Notes: a model not told the origin generated them from the letters alone. 51,643 bases of DNA from Sphaerisporangium melleum (GCF_014646695.1 NZ_BMNT01000017.1:35941-87583), one strand, 5' to 3'. Numbered from the stretch's first letter, positions 33,646 through 42,836 are shown. Made by a program: numbers and translations.

Positions 33646-34776
33646 ATGACGGTCGTGGTCAAGCAGGTGACGGCGGGAACGCATCGCGTGGTGCCGCCGG
33701 AGGAGACCTGGGCCAGGGTGGCCCCGCTCCTGCCGGCCATGGGCATCACCCGGGTGGCGGACCTCACCGGCCTGGACGTGCTCGGCATCCCGGTGTTCCA
33801 GGCGGTGCGCCCGAACGCGCGGACGCTGTCGGTCTCCCAGGGCAAGGGGATCACCCCCGAACTGGCCCGCGTGTCGGCGGTGATGGAGTCCATCGAGACC
33901 TGGCACGCCGAGGAGCTGGGCCCGGCCGCCCTGGAGGCCACGGTCGCCGAGATGGCACCGCTGTTGCCGTACTCGGTCTTCGATCTGCCCCGGCCGCCGC
34001 GATCGCTGCTGTCACCGGCCACCCGGCTCGGCTGGGTGGCGGCCCGGCCGCTCGCCGGCGGGGAGCCGACCTGGCTGCCCCGGCAGTGCGTACGGATGGA
34101 CAGCAGCGAGCCGGCCGGCTTCGCCCCGCCGCTGCTGCTGTCCAACTCCAACGGGCTGGCCAGTGGCAACACCGTGGCGGAGGCGCTGCTGCACGGGCTG
34201 TACGAGGTGCTGGAACGCGACGCGCGGGCTCGGGCGCCGCAGGACCGCAGCGGCCTGGAGGTGGACGCCGCCACGGTGGCCGGAACCTCGGCCGGGCTGC
34301 TGGAGCGCTTCGCCGCCGCCGGCGTGCACGTGCGGGTGTACGACCTCACGCCGATGGCGGGGCTGCCGTGTTACGAGACGCTGATCTGGGGCGCGGACCT
34401 GCCGGTGCGCTTCGGCGGCTGGGGCTGCCACCGGGACGCGGACGTGGCGCTGTCGCGCGCGCTCACCGAGGCGGCCCAGTCGCGGCTCACCATGATCGCC
34501 GGAACCCGGGACGACCTGCCCGGCGAGGCCTACGACTGGGTGTCCGAACGCTCCCGGCTACGCGTCCCCTTTCCGGAGCCGCGTCCCCGGTGCGTCTTCC
34601 CCGCCGGCTCCGCCGAAGCCGCCGGATCACTGGAGGAGGATCTGCGGATGGTCGCCGAAACGATCGCCGGCCGGGCGGCGGGCGCGGTGTGCTGGGTCGA
34701 CCTGACGCGCCCCGAGTTCGGCGTCCCCGTCGTCCGGGTGGTCGCCCCAGGGCTCCACATCGTCCAGGGGCACTGA
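33646..34776 (+). CDS. YcaO-domain enzyme (putative peptide thioamidation/cyclodehydration)
   Basis: 376 residues. YcaO proteins use ATP to activate a peptide backbone amide. ATP/Mg site elements are visible: SQGKG at 64-68, VMESIETWHAE at about 79-89, SNGLASGNTVAEALLHGLYEVLERDA region at 168-193 (SNGLASGNT, EALLHGLYEVLERDA), and GCHRDADVALSRALTEAAQSR at 260-280 (GCHRDADVALSRALTEA). The C terminus ends GLHIVQGH and lacks the PxPxP tail of azoline-forming YcaOs, consistent with the TfuA-partnered class. With a TfuA-like gene next, backbone thioamide formation is the favoured reaction. ATG 33646 follows AGGAAGAG. No E1-like or dehydrogenase partner is present, which argues against thiazole/oxazole formation. 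Confidence 0.9.
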   Translation: MTVVVKQVTAGTHRVVPPEETWARVAPLLPAMGITRVADLTGLDVLGIPVFQAVRPNARTLSVSQGKGITPELARVSAVMESIETWHAEELGPAALEATVAEMAPLLPYSVFDLPRPPRSLLSPATRLGWVAARPLAGGEPTWLPRQCVRMDSSEPAGFAPPLLLSNSNGLASGNTVAEALLHGLYEVLERDARARAPQDRSGLEVDAATVAGTSAGLLERFAAAGVHVRVYDLTPMAGLPCYETLIWGADLPVRFGGWGCHRDADVALSRALTEAAQSRLTMIAGTRDDLPGEAYDWVSERSRLRVPFPEPRPRCVFPAGSAEAAGSLEEDLRMVAETIAGRAAGAVCWVDLTRPEFGVPVVRVVAPGLHIVQGH

Positions 34777-34891
34777 GATCAGCCACGCGGAAGGCGGGAG
34801 CGGCGTGGCCCCGCACAGTGCGGCGTGCCCGGAACGCCGGACGCGAGCGCCTGAAGCCCGAACCGTTCGCCGCAGACTCGGAGAGAGCAGC

Positions 34892-36424
34892 GTGACCACC
34901 TACGTATTCGCCGGTCCATCCGTCCCGCGCCAGGCCCGTGAACGGTTCGCCCGGCACGCGGTGCTCCTTCCCCCCGTCGCGGCCGGCGACCTGCTCCGCC
35001 TGCCGGCCCGGCCGGGTGACGTGGTGGGTGTCATCGACGGGTTCTTCCACCGCCGCCCGGCGGTGCGGCACAAGGAGATCCTCGCCCTGCTCGCCGCCGG
35101 AGTGCGGGTGCACGGGGCCGCGAGCATGGGCGCGCTGCGGGCCGCCGAGCTGGCGGACTTCGGAATGATCGGTCACGGCCGTGTCTTCGCCGGCTACCGG
35201 GACGCGACGATCATCGCCGACGACGAGGTGGCACTGCTGCACGGCACCGAGGAGGAGGACTACGCGGCCTACACCGAGGCGCTGGTGAACGTCCGCTTCG
35301 CGCTGGCGGACGCGGCGGCGCGCGGCGAGGTCTCCGGGAGGGCCGCGCGGTCGGTGCTGCGGGTGGCGGCACGCATGCCGTTCGCCGAGCGGACGCGTGC
35401 GGCGATCATCGAGGCCGCCCGCCGCACCGGGATGGACGGGCCGGCCCTCGCCGCCGTGGCGGAGGTGCTGGGCTCGGCTCCCGACGTCAAGCGGCAGGAC
35501 GCTCTGGCGCTGCTGGAGTCACTCGCCGGCGCCCCGGCGCCGGCGCGGGACGATACGCCCGCCCTGGAGCGCGATGCGGATCGGGAGCATCTGCCGGAGG
35601 CGGCCCCGGAGCCCGCCCGGAACGCCGGTCGGCGGCATGTACGGAGAGATGGCTCGCAGCGGGTGCCGGACGCCGCCGACGGGAGCGACGGATCCCCCCA
35701 TGACGGGGGATGGCGGCTGCGCCAGACGGTGCACCTGCGCGAGTGGCGGGCGGCCGCGCGGGGCGCCATGGAGCCGGAGGCCGGGTGGGTCACCGAGACG
35801 GAGGTCCATCGCCTGGCCCAGGTGCTCGCCGAGGACTACCCCGCCTTCCGGGTGCGGGCCGGTGTCCAGGCGCTCGCCGCCCGGACGGCGTCCGGGGACC
35901 GTGCCGGGAGCACCGGCGGATCGAGCGGCGAGGGCACTACCGGGGTCGAGGAGGCGGTGCTGGAGCATTTGCGCGCCCTCGGGGTGCTCGCGCCCGGTGC
36001 GACGTCGGACCCGGGTTTGGACCGCTGGTGCACCGCCGCCGAACTCCGCCTGCCGGAGGTGGAGCGCACCTGCCGTGCGGCGGCGCGGGCCCTGTTCCCG
36101 CACAGCGTGCTGACTTTCGGCGACCCGTTCCTGGAGGCCCTCCAAGCGAGCGGGGCGTACGCCACGGTGCGCGCCCGGCTGACCGACTGTGTCCGCTTCC
36201 ACCGGGCGCTGCGCCGCGAGCACCCGACCCTGCGGACGGCCCAGTTGCGGCCGGAGAAGATCATTGAGCACTTCGCCCGGCGATGGGGGCGCGACGACCT
36301 GGAGGACGCGGTGCTGGAGCGCGGCTTCGCGACGGTCGCGGAGTTCGTGGCCACCGCACGCGTCTTCTACCTGTACGACAAGGCGCACCCCGGCGTCCCG
36401 CCGCTCATCCTCGGCGACCGGTAA
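34892..36424 (+). CDS. TfuA-like protein with long C-terminal extension
   Basis: 510 residues. Residues 1 to about 215 are the TfuA core: TYVFAGPSVP start, VGVIDGFFHRRPAVRHKEIL, GAASMGALRAAELADFGMIG, and GYRDATIIADDEVALLH. TfuA proteins partner with YcaO and are thought to deliver sulfide for thioamidation. Residues about 215-280 are disordered and charged. The rest (about 280-510) is an unrecognised helical region with RLRQTVHLREWRAAARGAM and a terminal ARVFYLYDKAHPGVPPLIL. GTG 34892 follows GGAGAGAG; it is 115 bases after the YcaO stop. Many TfuA proteins end soon after the core, so this extension is a notable feature. Confidence 0.85.
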   Translation: MTTYVFAGPSVPRQARERFARHAVLLPPVAAGDLLRLPARPGDVVGVIDGFFHRRPAVRHKEILALLAAGVRVHGAASMGALRAAELADFGMIGHGRVFAGYRDATIIADDEVALLHGTEEEDYAAYTEALVNVRFALADAAARGEVSGRAARSVLRVAARMPFAERTRAAIIEAARRTGMDGPALAAVAEVLGSAPDVKRQDALALLESLAGAPAPARDDTPALERDADREHLPEAAPEPARNAGRRHVRRDGSQRVPDAADGSDGSPHDGGWRLRQTVHLREWRAAARGAMEPEAGWVTETEVHRLAQVLAEDYPAFRVRAGVQALAARTASGDRAGSTGGSSGEGTTGVEEAVLEHLRALGVLAPGATSDPGLDRWCTAAELRLPEVERTCRAAARALFPHSVLTFGDPFLEALQASGAYATVRARLTDCVRFHRALRREHPTLRTAQLRPEKIIEHFARRWGRDDLEDAVLERGFATVAEFVATARVFYLYDKAHPGVPPLILGDR

Positions 36425-36428
36425 GACC

Positions 36429-37358
36429 ATGTCTGAGATGGCCGAGGGAGGCGGGAGCTCAGGAGGTGGCGGGAGCGCCGAGGAGGCGTTGCGGGCGGCG
36501 ATCGGGCGGCACCGCCATGATCCCCGGCGGCGCATTCTCCTGCAGGTCGAGCTGGCCCGCCGCTGGCGGGACGGCGGCGACTACCGCCGGGCCGGAATCC
36601 TGCTGCCGCTGACTTTGGCGGCGGCCGAGCGGGCCTTCGGGGCGGACTCGCCGGTCGTGGCCGCGGTGTGCAACGAGTGGGGGGTGCTGGGCAAGTACAC
36701 CGGGCACTTCGCGCGCTCCCACGGCCTGTACCTGCGAGCATTGGAGATCTTCGAGCGCGCCCACGGGCCGGAGCACGACACGGTGGCCACGATCTGCCAC
36801 AACCTGGGCGGACTCGCCCATGCGCGGGGCGACCACCGCGAGGGCGAGCCCTGGGCCGCCCGGTCGGTGGCCGTCCGCACCCGCCTGCACGGCCCGGACC
36901 ACCCCCTGGTCGCCGCCGACATCGCCGCGTGGGCCGCCCTGCTGGACGGCTGCGGCCGCCTGGACGAGGCCGAGGCGCGCCTTGCGGAGGCGCTCGGCAT
37001 CCTGCGGCGGGCGTACGGCGCCGAGCACTACGAGATCGCGGTCACCACGCACAACCTGGCCGCGCTGCGGCATCGCCGGGGCGACACCACTGCCGCGGCG
37101 GAAGGGTACGCACAGGCGCTGGCGCTCAAGGAACGGCTGCTCGGCACCGGCCACCCCGGCCTGGCCCCGACGCTGGTCAACCTGGCCACCGCGCTCGCGC
37201 AGCGCGGAGCCCGCCGCGAGGCGGCCGGGCACTACGCGCGCGTGATCGCCATCCTGTCCCCGGTGGTCGCCGCCGGCCACCCGACCCTCGCCACCGCCCG
37301 CCGCGGCCTGGCCGCGACCCGAGAGCAACCCTCGGACGAGGGCACCGTCCTCACCTGA
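36429..37358 (+). CDS. Tetratricopeptide repeat protein
   Basis: 309 residues, starting 4 bases after the TfuA stop, so translationally coupled; ATG 36438 is an alternative start. A Gly/Ser-rich N terminus is followed by about five 42-residue TPR units of the kinesin-light-chain type. Repeated marks are GPEHDTVATICHNLGGLAHARGDH, GPDHPLVAADIAAWAALLDGCGRL, GAEHYEIAVTTHNLAALRHRRGD and GTGHPGLAPTLVNLATALAQRGAR (each shortened here: EHDTVATICHNLGGLA; DHPLVAADIAAWAALL; EHYEIAVTTHNLAALR; GHPGLAPTLVNLATAL). No enzyme domain. It may scaffold the precursor or the enzymes; this is inferred from position. Confidence 0.88.
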   Translation: MSEMAEGGGSSGGGGSAEEALRAAIGRHRHDPRRRILLQVELARRWRDGGDYRRAGILLPLTLAAAERAFGADSPVVAAVCNEWGVLGKYTGHFARSHGLYLRALEIFERAHGPEHDTVATICHNLGGLAHARGDHREGEPWAARSVAVRTRLHGPDHPLVAADIAAWAALLDGCGRLDEAEARLAEALGILRRAYGAEHYEIAVTTHNLAALRHRRGDTTAAAEGYAQALALKERLLGTGHPGLAPTLVNLATALAQRGARREAAGHYARVIAILSPVVAAGHPTLATARRGLAATREQPSDEGTVLT

Positions 37359-37373
37359 AGGTCGCGCCCCTGT

Positions 37374-37399
37374 CCGCCGGCCCCTTCACCGGCCGGCGG
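37374..37399. terminator. Stem-loop between convergent TPR and deacetylase genes
   Basis: A perfect 9-bp stem CCGCCGGCC / GGCCGGCGG (37374-37382, 37391-37399) with an 8-base loop is centred between two convergent genes. It closes the YcaO-TfuA-TPR transcript. Confidence 0.75.
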
Positions 37400-37417
37400 G
37401 CAAACCTGTCATGACGG

Positions 37418-38458
37418 TCAGTACGGGAGCGTGTAGGAGGTGAAGCGCTTGGCGACGTAGGGGCCTTTGAACTTGGGGTAGGCGACGGTCTTGACGTCGC
37501 CGTCGGAGGTGTACCGCTCGTCGGGGTGGGCGTTCAGCCAGTCGAGCCAGGCCGTCGAGCAGAAGCGGGCGCAGTCGCCGACCTTGTCCATGGCCCGGAT
37601 GCGCGGGATGCCGAGAGGGTCGAAGTCCTTGCTGAACGGCGAGGCCCCCGGGGTGTAGCCGGCGAGGAAGACGCCGGAGTAGTCGTACTTCACCCCGCCC
37701 GCCTCGCCGTGCAGGGCCCAGTCCTTGGTGCTCGGCTGGTTGCCGTACGGCAGCGCGAGCGTGACCGGCGCGTCCTTGATCAGCGAGGTGATCAGTTTGT
37801 GCCCCGCGGCGATCTGGTCACTGACCTGCTGCTTGGATCTGCCGCGCAGGTTGACGTGGTCACGAGTGTGGTTGCCGATGTCGTAGCCGTTGTCGCGCAG
37901 CCAGCCGAGCGTCTGCGCCTGCGCCTCCGGGCCGAAGGTGCCGAACATGTCGCGGATGACGTAGAACGTGGCGACCGGCCGGAAACCGGGGTTCTTGCGT
38001 GCGACGTCCTGCAGGATGGCGACGGCGGTGTCCGGCTTGGGCTGCCCCGTGCCATCCAGGGTGAGCTGTGAGGGCGAGGAGTCGTCGAAGGTCAGTACCA
38101 CCGGATGGCGGCCGGCCGGGATGGAGATCTTGCCGGTGGTGTACTCCCTGGCCGTGATCGGGACGTACCCCTCGCGGGCGAGGCGTTCGAGCTCGGTCCG
38201 GAACTGCTGTGGGGTGCGGTCGTCGCTGACGGCCGGCTTCGCCACGATGCGGTGGTACATGATCACCGGGATCTGGCCCAGCTCGTTCGCTTTGACCTTG
38301 GCCGCCCTGGCCACCGCGGCCTTGTGCGCTTCCTGCGCGGACGCCTGCTTCTGCTTCGCGGGCTGCGCGACGATCTTGGCGTCCTCGTGCCCGCACGCGG
38401 TCAGCGCCACGACGGCGAGTGACAGCACTCCGATATGACCTGCCCGGAAGCGCCCCAT
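37418..38458 (-). CDS. Polysaccharide deacetylase-family lipoprotein
   Basis: 346 residues. A lipoprotein signal peptide: basic start MGRFRAGHIG, hydrophobic VLSLAVVAL, lipobox LTAC with the acylated cysteine at about residue 22. An Ala/Lys-rich linker leads to a NodB fold: VIMYHRI, VVLTFDDSSPSQL (catalytic and metal Asp pair), IGNHTRDHVNLRG (the metal His pair) and LALPYGNQP. Members remove N- or O-acetyl groups from peptidoglycan or other surface polymers. Anchored on the outer face of the membrane. Possible promoter on the minus strand: TTGTCC and TAGGTG 18 bases apart, about 80-115 bases upstream. Confidence 0.92.
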   Translation of the reverse strand: MGRFRAGHIGVLSLAVVALTACGHEDAKIVAQPAKQKQASAQEAHKAAVARAAKVKANELGQIPVIMYHRIVAKPAVSDDRTPQQFRTELERLAREGYVPITAREYTTGKISIPAGRHPVVLTFDDSSPSQLTLDGTGQPKPDTAVAILQDVARKNPGFRPVATFYVIRDMFGTFGPEAQAQTLGWLRDNGYDIGNHTRDHVNLRGRSKQQVSDQIAAGHKLITSLIKDAPVTLALPYGNQPSTKDWALHGEAGGVKYDYSGVFLAGYTPGASPFSKDFDPLGIPRIRAMDKVGDCARFCSTAWLDWLNAHPDERYTSDGDVKTVAYPKFKGPYVAKRFTSYTLPY

Positions 38459-38638
38459 GGTCCCCCCAACGAGCCCGAGGAATGAGATACGTCTCTCCTA
38501 CCCCCGAATCAGGACCATCAACACGCTTAGCTATGACATGAACACCTACAGTAATGGCATTTGTCGGGACAAGATGCCGCAATCCCCTCGGCGGCGGCCG
38601 CATGCCCGGCCGGGTCCGGCGGGCGCGCGATCGACGGC

Positions 38639-39658
38639 CTACTTGGCGTTCTCGCCCGCGCGCACCCGGATGCCGGTGAGCCTGCGCAGGATGTCCCACC
38701 AGAACGGCGCGCCGAACAGCAGCGCGACGAACGTGATGAGGAACCCCGGCCAGTGCCCGGGGCTGATCAGCCGCTGGAACCACTCGCCGCCGTTCCACGA
38801 CCACTGCGGGCTGCCCCCGTCGGGAACGCGCACCGACACCGGGGCGTGCCCGACCATCTGCACGAACGCCGGGGCGGACAGCACCTCGGTGACGCAGCCG
38901 TACGGGTCGGCCGGGTGGTCGGGGCACTTGTCCCGCAGGGAGTCCAGCGACTGCGCGCCCCCGCCGGCGATGGCGGTCACCTGGGCCCTGATGGCGTTGT
39001 CGGTGAGGATCGCCCGGCCGTACTCCAGCGCGTCCATGCTGAACAGCAGCGTGAGCACGAGGCCGAGCGCGGCGATGACCCAGCGGACGTAGCGGCGGTA
39101 GAGCATGGTGAGCCGGTGCATCTCACCGTCGAACCAGTCCTCGACGGCCTTGCGGAAGGCCTCCAGGTCGCCGTGCGCGGTGTCCCAGGCCCCCTTCAGC
39201 GGCCGGTACAGCGGGCTGCCGCTCTCCTCCAGCTTCTTCAGCATGGCCGGCACCCCGCCCTCGCTGGTGACGATCTCCATCATCGCGATGGCGAACCGCA
39301 CGGGCGGGATGGAGGCGATGCTGGTCCTGCCGTCCTTGTCGTGGTCGATCTCGCGCAGCCGCTCGTACAGCCGCCCGGTCCAGGTGGTGGCGTCGCTGTG
39401 CACCGGCGGCGGCTGCGGGCTGTAGGCCGGGCGCTCGTCCCTGCGGAAGGGCAGTGCGGCGAAGACCTCGGCGATCGTGCCGGGGATCGATTTCCTCCCC
39501 TCACGCCCGTCCAGGGTGTCCTTCAGGTAGGCCCACAGGAACTTGCTGCGGATGCCGAGCAACCGGACCAGGCCCTCGTTCACGCCGCTGAGCAGCAGCG
39601 AGAACAGCAGGAACGCCAGGACGAGCCCGATCGCCAGATCGATGTACACAGAGTTCAA
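38639..39658 (-). CDS. Membrane protein with DxDxDG motif, unknown family
   Basis: 339 residues with three membrane helices: about 6-28 (IDLAIGLVLAFLLFSLLL), mid-protein (RWVIAALGLVLTLLFSM) and near the C terminus (FLITFVALLFGAPFWWDIL). The first loop is cytosolic or external with REIDHDKDGRTSIASIPP, a DxDxDG calcium-like motif. The second loop has two cysteines (DKCPDHPADPYGCV). The start codon is TTG 39658 or GTG 39649; neither has a good Shine-Dalgarno. I cannot name a family. It lies between glnE and the deacetylase on the same strand; no functional link is visible. Confidence 0.75.
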   Translation of the reverse strand: MNSVYIDLAIGLVLAFLLFSLLLSGVNEGLVRLLGIRSKFLWAYLKDTLDGREGRKSIPGTIAEVFAALPFRRDERPAYSPQPPPVHSDATTWTGRLYERLREIDHDKDGRTSIASIPPVRFAIAMMEIVTSEGGVPAMLKKLEESGSPLYRPLKGAWDTAHGDLEAFRKAVEDWFDGEMHRLTMLYRRYVRWVIAALGLVLTLLFSMDALEYGRAILTDNAIRAQVTAIAGGGAQSLDSLRDKCPDHPADPYGCVTEVLSAPAFVQMVGHAPVSVRVPDGGSPQWSWNGGEWFQRLISPGHWPGFLITFVALLFGAPFWWDILRRLTGIRVRAGENAK

Positions 39659-39775
39659 CGGAGATCACCCATGAGTGTCGGCAGGCCTGCCGCGGCGGTG
39701 GCCGCGATGATCTGACGCCTGCCCGGGCGGATCGGTTGCCCCGCCGCGGGAGGCGGATCGGTCGCGGCGGCGGGC

Positions 39776-42766
39776 TCAGGGAGCGCCGTAGAAGACGCGC
39801 TCGGTCACCACGCGTGCCCGCCGGGTGGTCCTGAGGTAGTCCTCCACGAAGTCCTCCGAGCCGTCCGGCGGGTAGCCGAGCGCCCGGGAGATGAGCATGC
39901 GCTCACGCACGTCCACCGGGATGCTGTCACCGGCCCGCCCGCGCACCAGCACGATGGCGTCGCGGATCTGCGAGGCGAAGCGCCACGCCTCGGCCAGCAC
40001 CTCCTCGTCGGTGGCGGCCAGCAGCCCGGCGCCGACGGCCGCGCGCAGCGCCTCGAGCGTGCGGGTGGTGCGCAACTCGGGGACGTCATAGGCGTGCCTG
40101 AGCTGGATGAGCTGGGCGAGCCACTCGACGTCCGACAGCCCTCCCCTGCCCAGCTTGGTGTGCAGCAGCGGATCGGCGCCGCGGGGCAGCCGCTCGGCCT
40201 CCATGCGGGCCTTCAGCCTGCGGATCTCGCGCACGGCCGCCTCGCCGATGCCCTCCGGCGGATGACGCAGCGGCTGGACGAGGTCCATGAACTCGGCTCC
40301 GAGCCCGGGGTCCCCGGCGGAGAACCGGGCGCGCAGCAGCGCCTGGGACTCCCACGGCGACGACCAGCGCCGGTAGTAGGCGGCGTAGGAGGACAGCGAG
40401 CGCACCAGCGGCCCCTGGCGGCCCTCCGGGCGCAGGTCGGGGTCGATGTGCAGCGGCGGGTCGGGCGTGGGACGGGCGAGCAGACGGCGCAGCTCGTTGG
40501 CGACCGCGTGGGCGGCGTCGGTGGCGGCCTTCTCCTCGGCGCCCTCCAGCGGCGCGTGGACGAACATCACGTCGGCGTCGCTGCCATAGGAGCACTCGTA
40601 GCCGCCGAGCCGGCCCATGGCGATGACCGCGAACCGCGTGGGGAAGTCGCCGCGCCGCTCCAGGGACACCTTGGTGATCGCGGCGTCCAGCGCCGCCTGG
40701 ATGGTGACGTCGTTGAGCTCGGACAGCGCCTGGCCGACCTCCTCGATGTCGATGCGGCCGACCAGCCCGGAGATCGCGATGCGCAGCAGCTCGCGACGGC
40801 GCATCCCGCGTACGGCGGCGACGGCGGCCTCCGCGTCGCCCGCGTGCCGGCCCACCAGGGCGCCCGCCTCGCCGGCCATGGCCTCCTTCGCGCGCGGCAC
40901 CAGCTCGCCGTCCGAGCCGAGCATGGCCACGGCGTCCGGGGAGTGCAGCAGCAGCCCGGTGGCGTAGCGGCTGGTGCCGAGCAGGCGGGCCAGCCGCTCG
41001 GCCGCCGCGGTCTCGTCGCGCAGCAGCCGCAGGTACCAGGGCGTCGCGCCGAGTTTGTCGCTGATCTGGCGGAAGCCGAGCAGCCCGGCGTCGGGGTCGG
41101 GGGCGTCGGCGAACCAGCCGAGCATGACCGGCAGCAGGGTGCGCTGGATCGCGGCCCGCCGCGAGACACCGCTGGTCAGCGCCGCGATGTGCCGGAGCGC
41201 GCCGTCGGGGTCGGCGTAGCCCAGCGCCGACAGGCGCGCCGTGGCCGCGGCCGGGGACAGCCGGGCCTCGTCCTCGGGCAGCCGGGCGACGGCCTGCAGC
41301 AGCGGCCGGTAGAACAGCTTCTCGTGCAGCCGGCGCGCCTCCATCGCGTGCCGCCGCCACCGGGTGGTGAACTCTCCCACCGGGTCGATGAGCATGCCGA
41401 GGCCGCGGCCGATGCGGCGCAGGTCGGTGACGTTCTCGGGCACGATGTGGGTGCGGCGCAGCCGGTGGAGCTGCAGCAGGTGCTCGACCTTCCGCAGGAA
41501 GACGTACGCCTCGGCCAGCGCCTTGGTGTCGTCCCGGCCGACATAGCCCCCGCGGGAGAGCGCGGCGAGCGCGGGCAGCGTGGCGCGGCGGCGCAGCAGG
41601 CCGTCGCTGCGGCCGTGCACGAGCTGGAGGAGCTGGACGGCGAACTCGATGTCGCGCAGGCCTCCCGGGCCGAGCTTGATCTGCCGCTCGGCCTCGCTCG
41701 CGCGCACGTGGGCCTCGACCCGGCGGCGCATCGCCTGAACGTCCTCGACGAAGTTCTCGCGGGCCGCGGCCTGCCAGACCATCTCGTTCACCGCGGCGAC
41801 GTACTCACCGCCCAGTTCGAGGTCGCCGGCCACCGGGCGGGCCTTGAGCAGCGCCTGGAACTCCCACGTCTTGGCCCAGCGGCGGTAGTAGGTCAGGTGG
41901 GAGGCCAGGGTGCGCACCAGCGGCCCGGCCTTGCCCTCGGGACGCAGCGCGGCGTCGACCTCCCACAGCGACCCCTCGGGGGTGCTGGTGGAACAGGCCC
42001 GCATCATGCCCTGCGCCAGGCGGGTGGCGGCCTGCAGCGCCTTGGTCTCGTCCACCCCGTCGCGGGGCTCGGCGACGAAGACCACGTCGACGTCGCTGAT
42101 GTAGTTGAGCTCGCGGGCGCCGCACTTGCCCATGCCGATCACGGCGAGCCGCACGTCGGCGCTCTCGGGGATGTCGGCGCGGGCGATGGCGAGGCCGGCC
42201 TCCAGGGCGGCGGAGGCGAGGTCGGACAGCTCGGAGGTGACCTCGGAGAAGGAGGCGGCGCCGGTGATGTCACGGGCGGCCAGGTGCAGCAGCCTGCCGC
42301 GGTAGGCCGCGCGCAGCGCCGACATGGCCTCGGTGTCGCCGCCCGGGGCGCAGGGCTCGGCGTCGGCCGGGTCGGCGCCGACGGCGGCGAGCAGCTCGGC
42401 GCGCATCTCCTGCCGGAGGGTGCGCTGGACGCCCGTCTCTCCCTCCAGCAGCTTCCAGTGCTCCGGGTGGCGCGCGAGGTGGTCTCCGAGGGCGGCCGAC
42501 AGGCCGAGGACGCCGATCAGCCGGGCCCGCAGGCCGGGGTCGGCGCGCATCGCCCCGAGCACGCTGGGGTCGCGTTCGGTGAGGCGGGTGAGCGAGGTGA
42601 GGGCGAGGTCGGGCTCGGCCGCGCCGACCAGGGCCGCGAGCAGATCCAGGTCGCCCACGGCCTCCGGGCCGAGCGCGTCGAGAAGCCGCTCGGCCTGGGC
42701 TCCGTCGGCGAAGCCCAGCCGGGCCAGACGCCCTGCTGTCGTCTGCATACGGGACTCGGCGTTCAC
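39776..42766 (-). CDS. glnE: Bifunctional glutamine synthetase adenylyltransferase/deadenylylase
   Basis: 996 residues, two nucleotidyltransferase modules in tandem. The N-terminal deadenylylase half has VIGMGKCGARELNYISDVDVVFV (GMGKCGARELNYISDVDV), the C-terminal adenylylase half has AMGRLGGYECSYGSDADVMFV (MGRLGGYECSYGSDADV), both with the GS-D-x-D pattern that binds metal. Glutamate/PII-responsive linker regions lie between. It adds AMP to, or removes it from, Tyr402 of GlnA. GTG 42766 is chosen because a minus-strand -10 TACTTT (42779-42774) ends 7 bases before it; TTG 42775 would overlap that box, ATG 42748 is shorter. Confidence 0.96.
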   Translation of the reverse strand: MNAESRMQTTAGRLARLGFADGAQAERLLDALGPEAVGDLDLLAALVGAAEPDLALTSLTRLTERDPSVLGAMRADPGLRARLIGVLGLSAALGDHLARHPEHWKLLEGETGVQRTLRQEMRAELLAAVGADPADAEPCAPGGDTEAMSALRAAYRGRLLHLAARDITGAASFSEVTSELSDLASAALEAGLAIARADIPESADVRLAVIGMGKCGARELNYISDVDVVFVAEPRDGVDETKALQAATRLAQGMMRACSTSTPEGSLWEVDAALRPEGKAGPLVRTLASHLTYYRRWAKTWEFQALLKARPVAGDLELGGEYVAAVNEMVWQAAARENFVEDVQAMRRRVEAHVRASEAERQIKLGPGGLRDIEFAVQLLQLVHGRSDGLLRRRATLPALAALSRGGYVGRDDTKALAEAYVFLRKVEHLLQLHRLRRTHIVPENVTDLRRIGRGLGMLIDPVGEFTTRWRRHAMEARRLHEKLFYRPLLQAVARLPEDEARLSPAAATARLSALGYADPDGALRHIAALTSGVSRRAAIQRTLLPVMLGWFADAPDPDAGLLGFRQISDKLGATPWYLRLLRDETAAAERLARLLGTSRYATGLLLHSPDAVAMLGSDGELVPRAKEAMAGEAGALVGRHAGDAEAAVAAVRGMRRRELLRIAISGLVGRIDIEEVGQALSELNDVTIQAALDAAITKVSLERRGDFPTRFAVIAMGRLGGYECSYGSDADVMFVHAPLEGAEEKAATDAAHAVANELRRLLARPTPDPPLHIDPDLRPEGRQGPLVRSLSSYAAYYRRWSSPWESQALLRARFSAGDPGLGAEFMDLVQPLRHPPEGIGEAAVREIRRLKARMEAERLPRGADPLLHTKLGRGGLSDVEWLAQLIQLRHAYDVPELRTTRTLEALRAAVGAGLLAATDEEVLAEAWRFASQIRDAIVLVRGRAGDSIPVDVRERMLISRALGYPPDGSEDFVEDYLRTTRRARVVTERVFYGAP

Positions 42767-42773
42767 AAAGCTC

Positions 42774-42779
42774 AAAGTA
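42774..42779 (-). promoter_or_regulatory. -10 box TACTTT, leaderless start of glnE
   Basis: TACTTT on the minus strand ends 7 bases before GTG 42766. An 11-base palindrome ACGGT-C-ACCGT (42827-42837) lies about 50 bases upstream, overlapping the end of the amidotransferase gene; it could be an operator for glnE. No full GlnR box was found here. Confidence 0.5.
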
Positions 42780-42836
42780 GCCGTTCCCTCACCGATTCGT
42801 CGTTAGTGGTTTCTCTACGTAATCGGACGGTCACCG

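Noticed and set aside
33646-36424. Thiazole/oxazole (TOMM) cluster
   Set aside because: No E1-like/ocin-ThiF partner or FMN dehydrogenase is present and the repeats contain no Cys and few Ser/Thr at the core; TfuA points to thioamidation instead.
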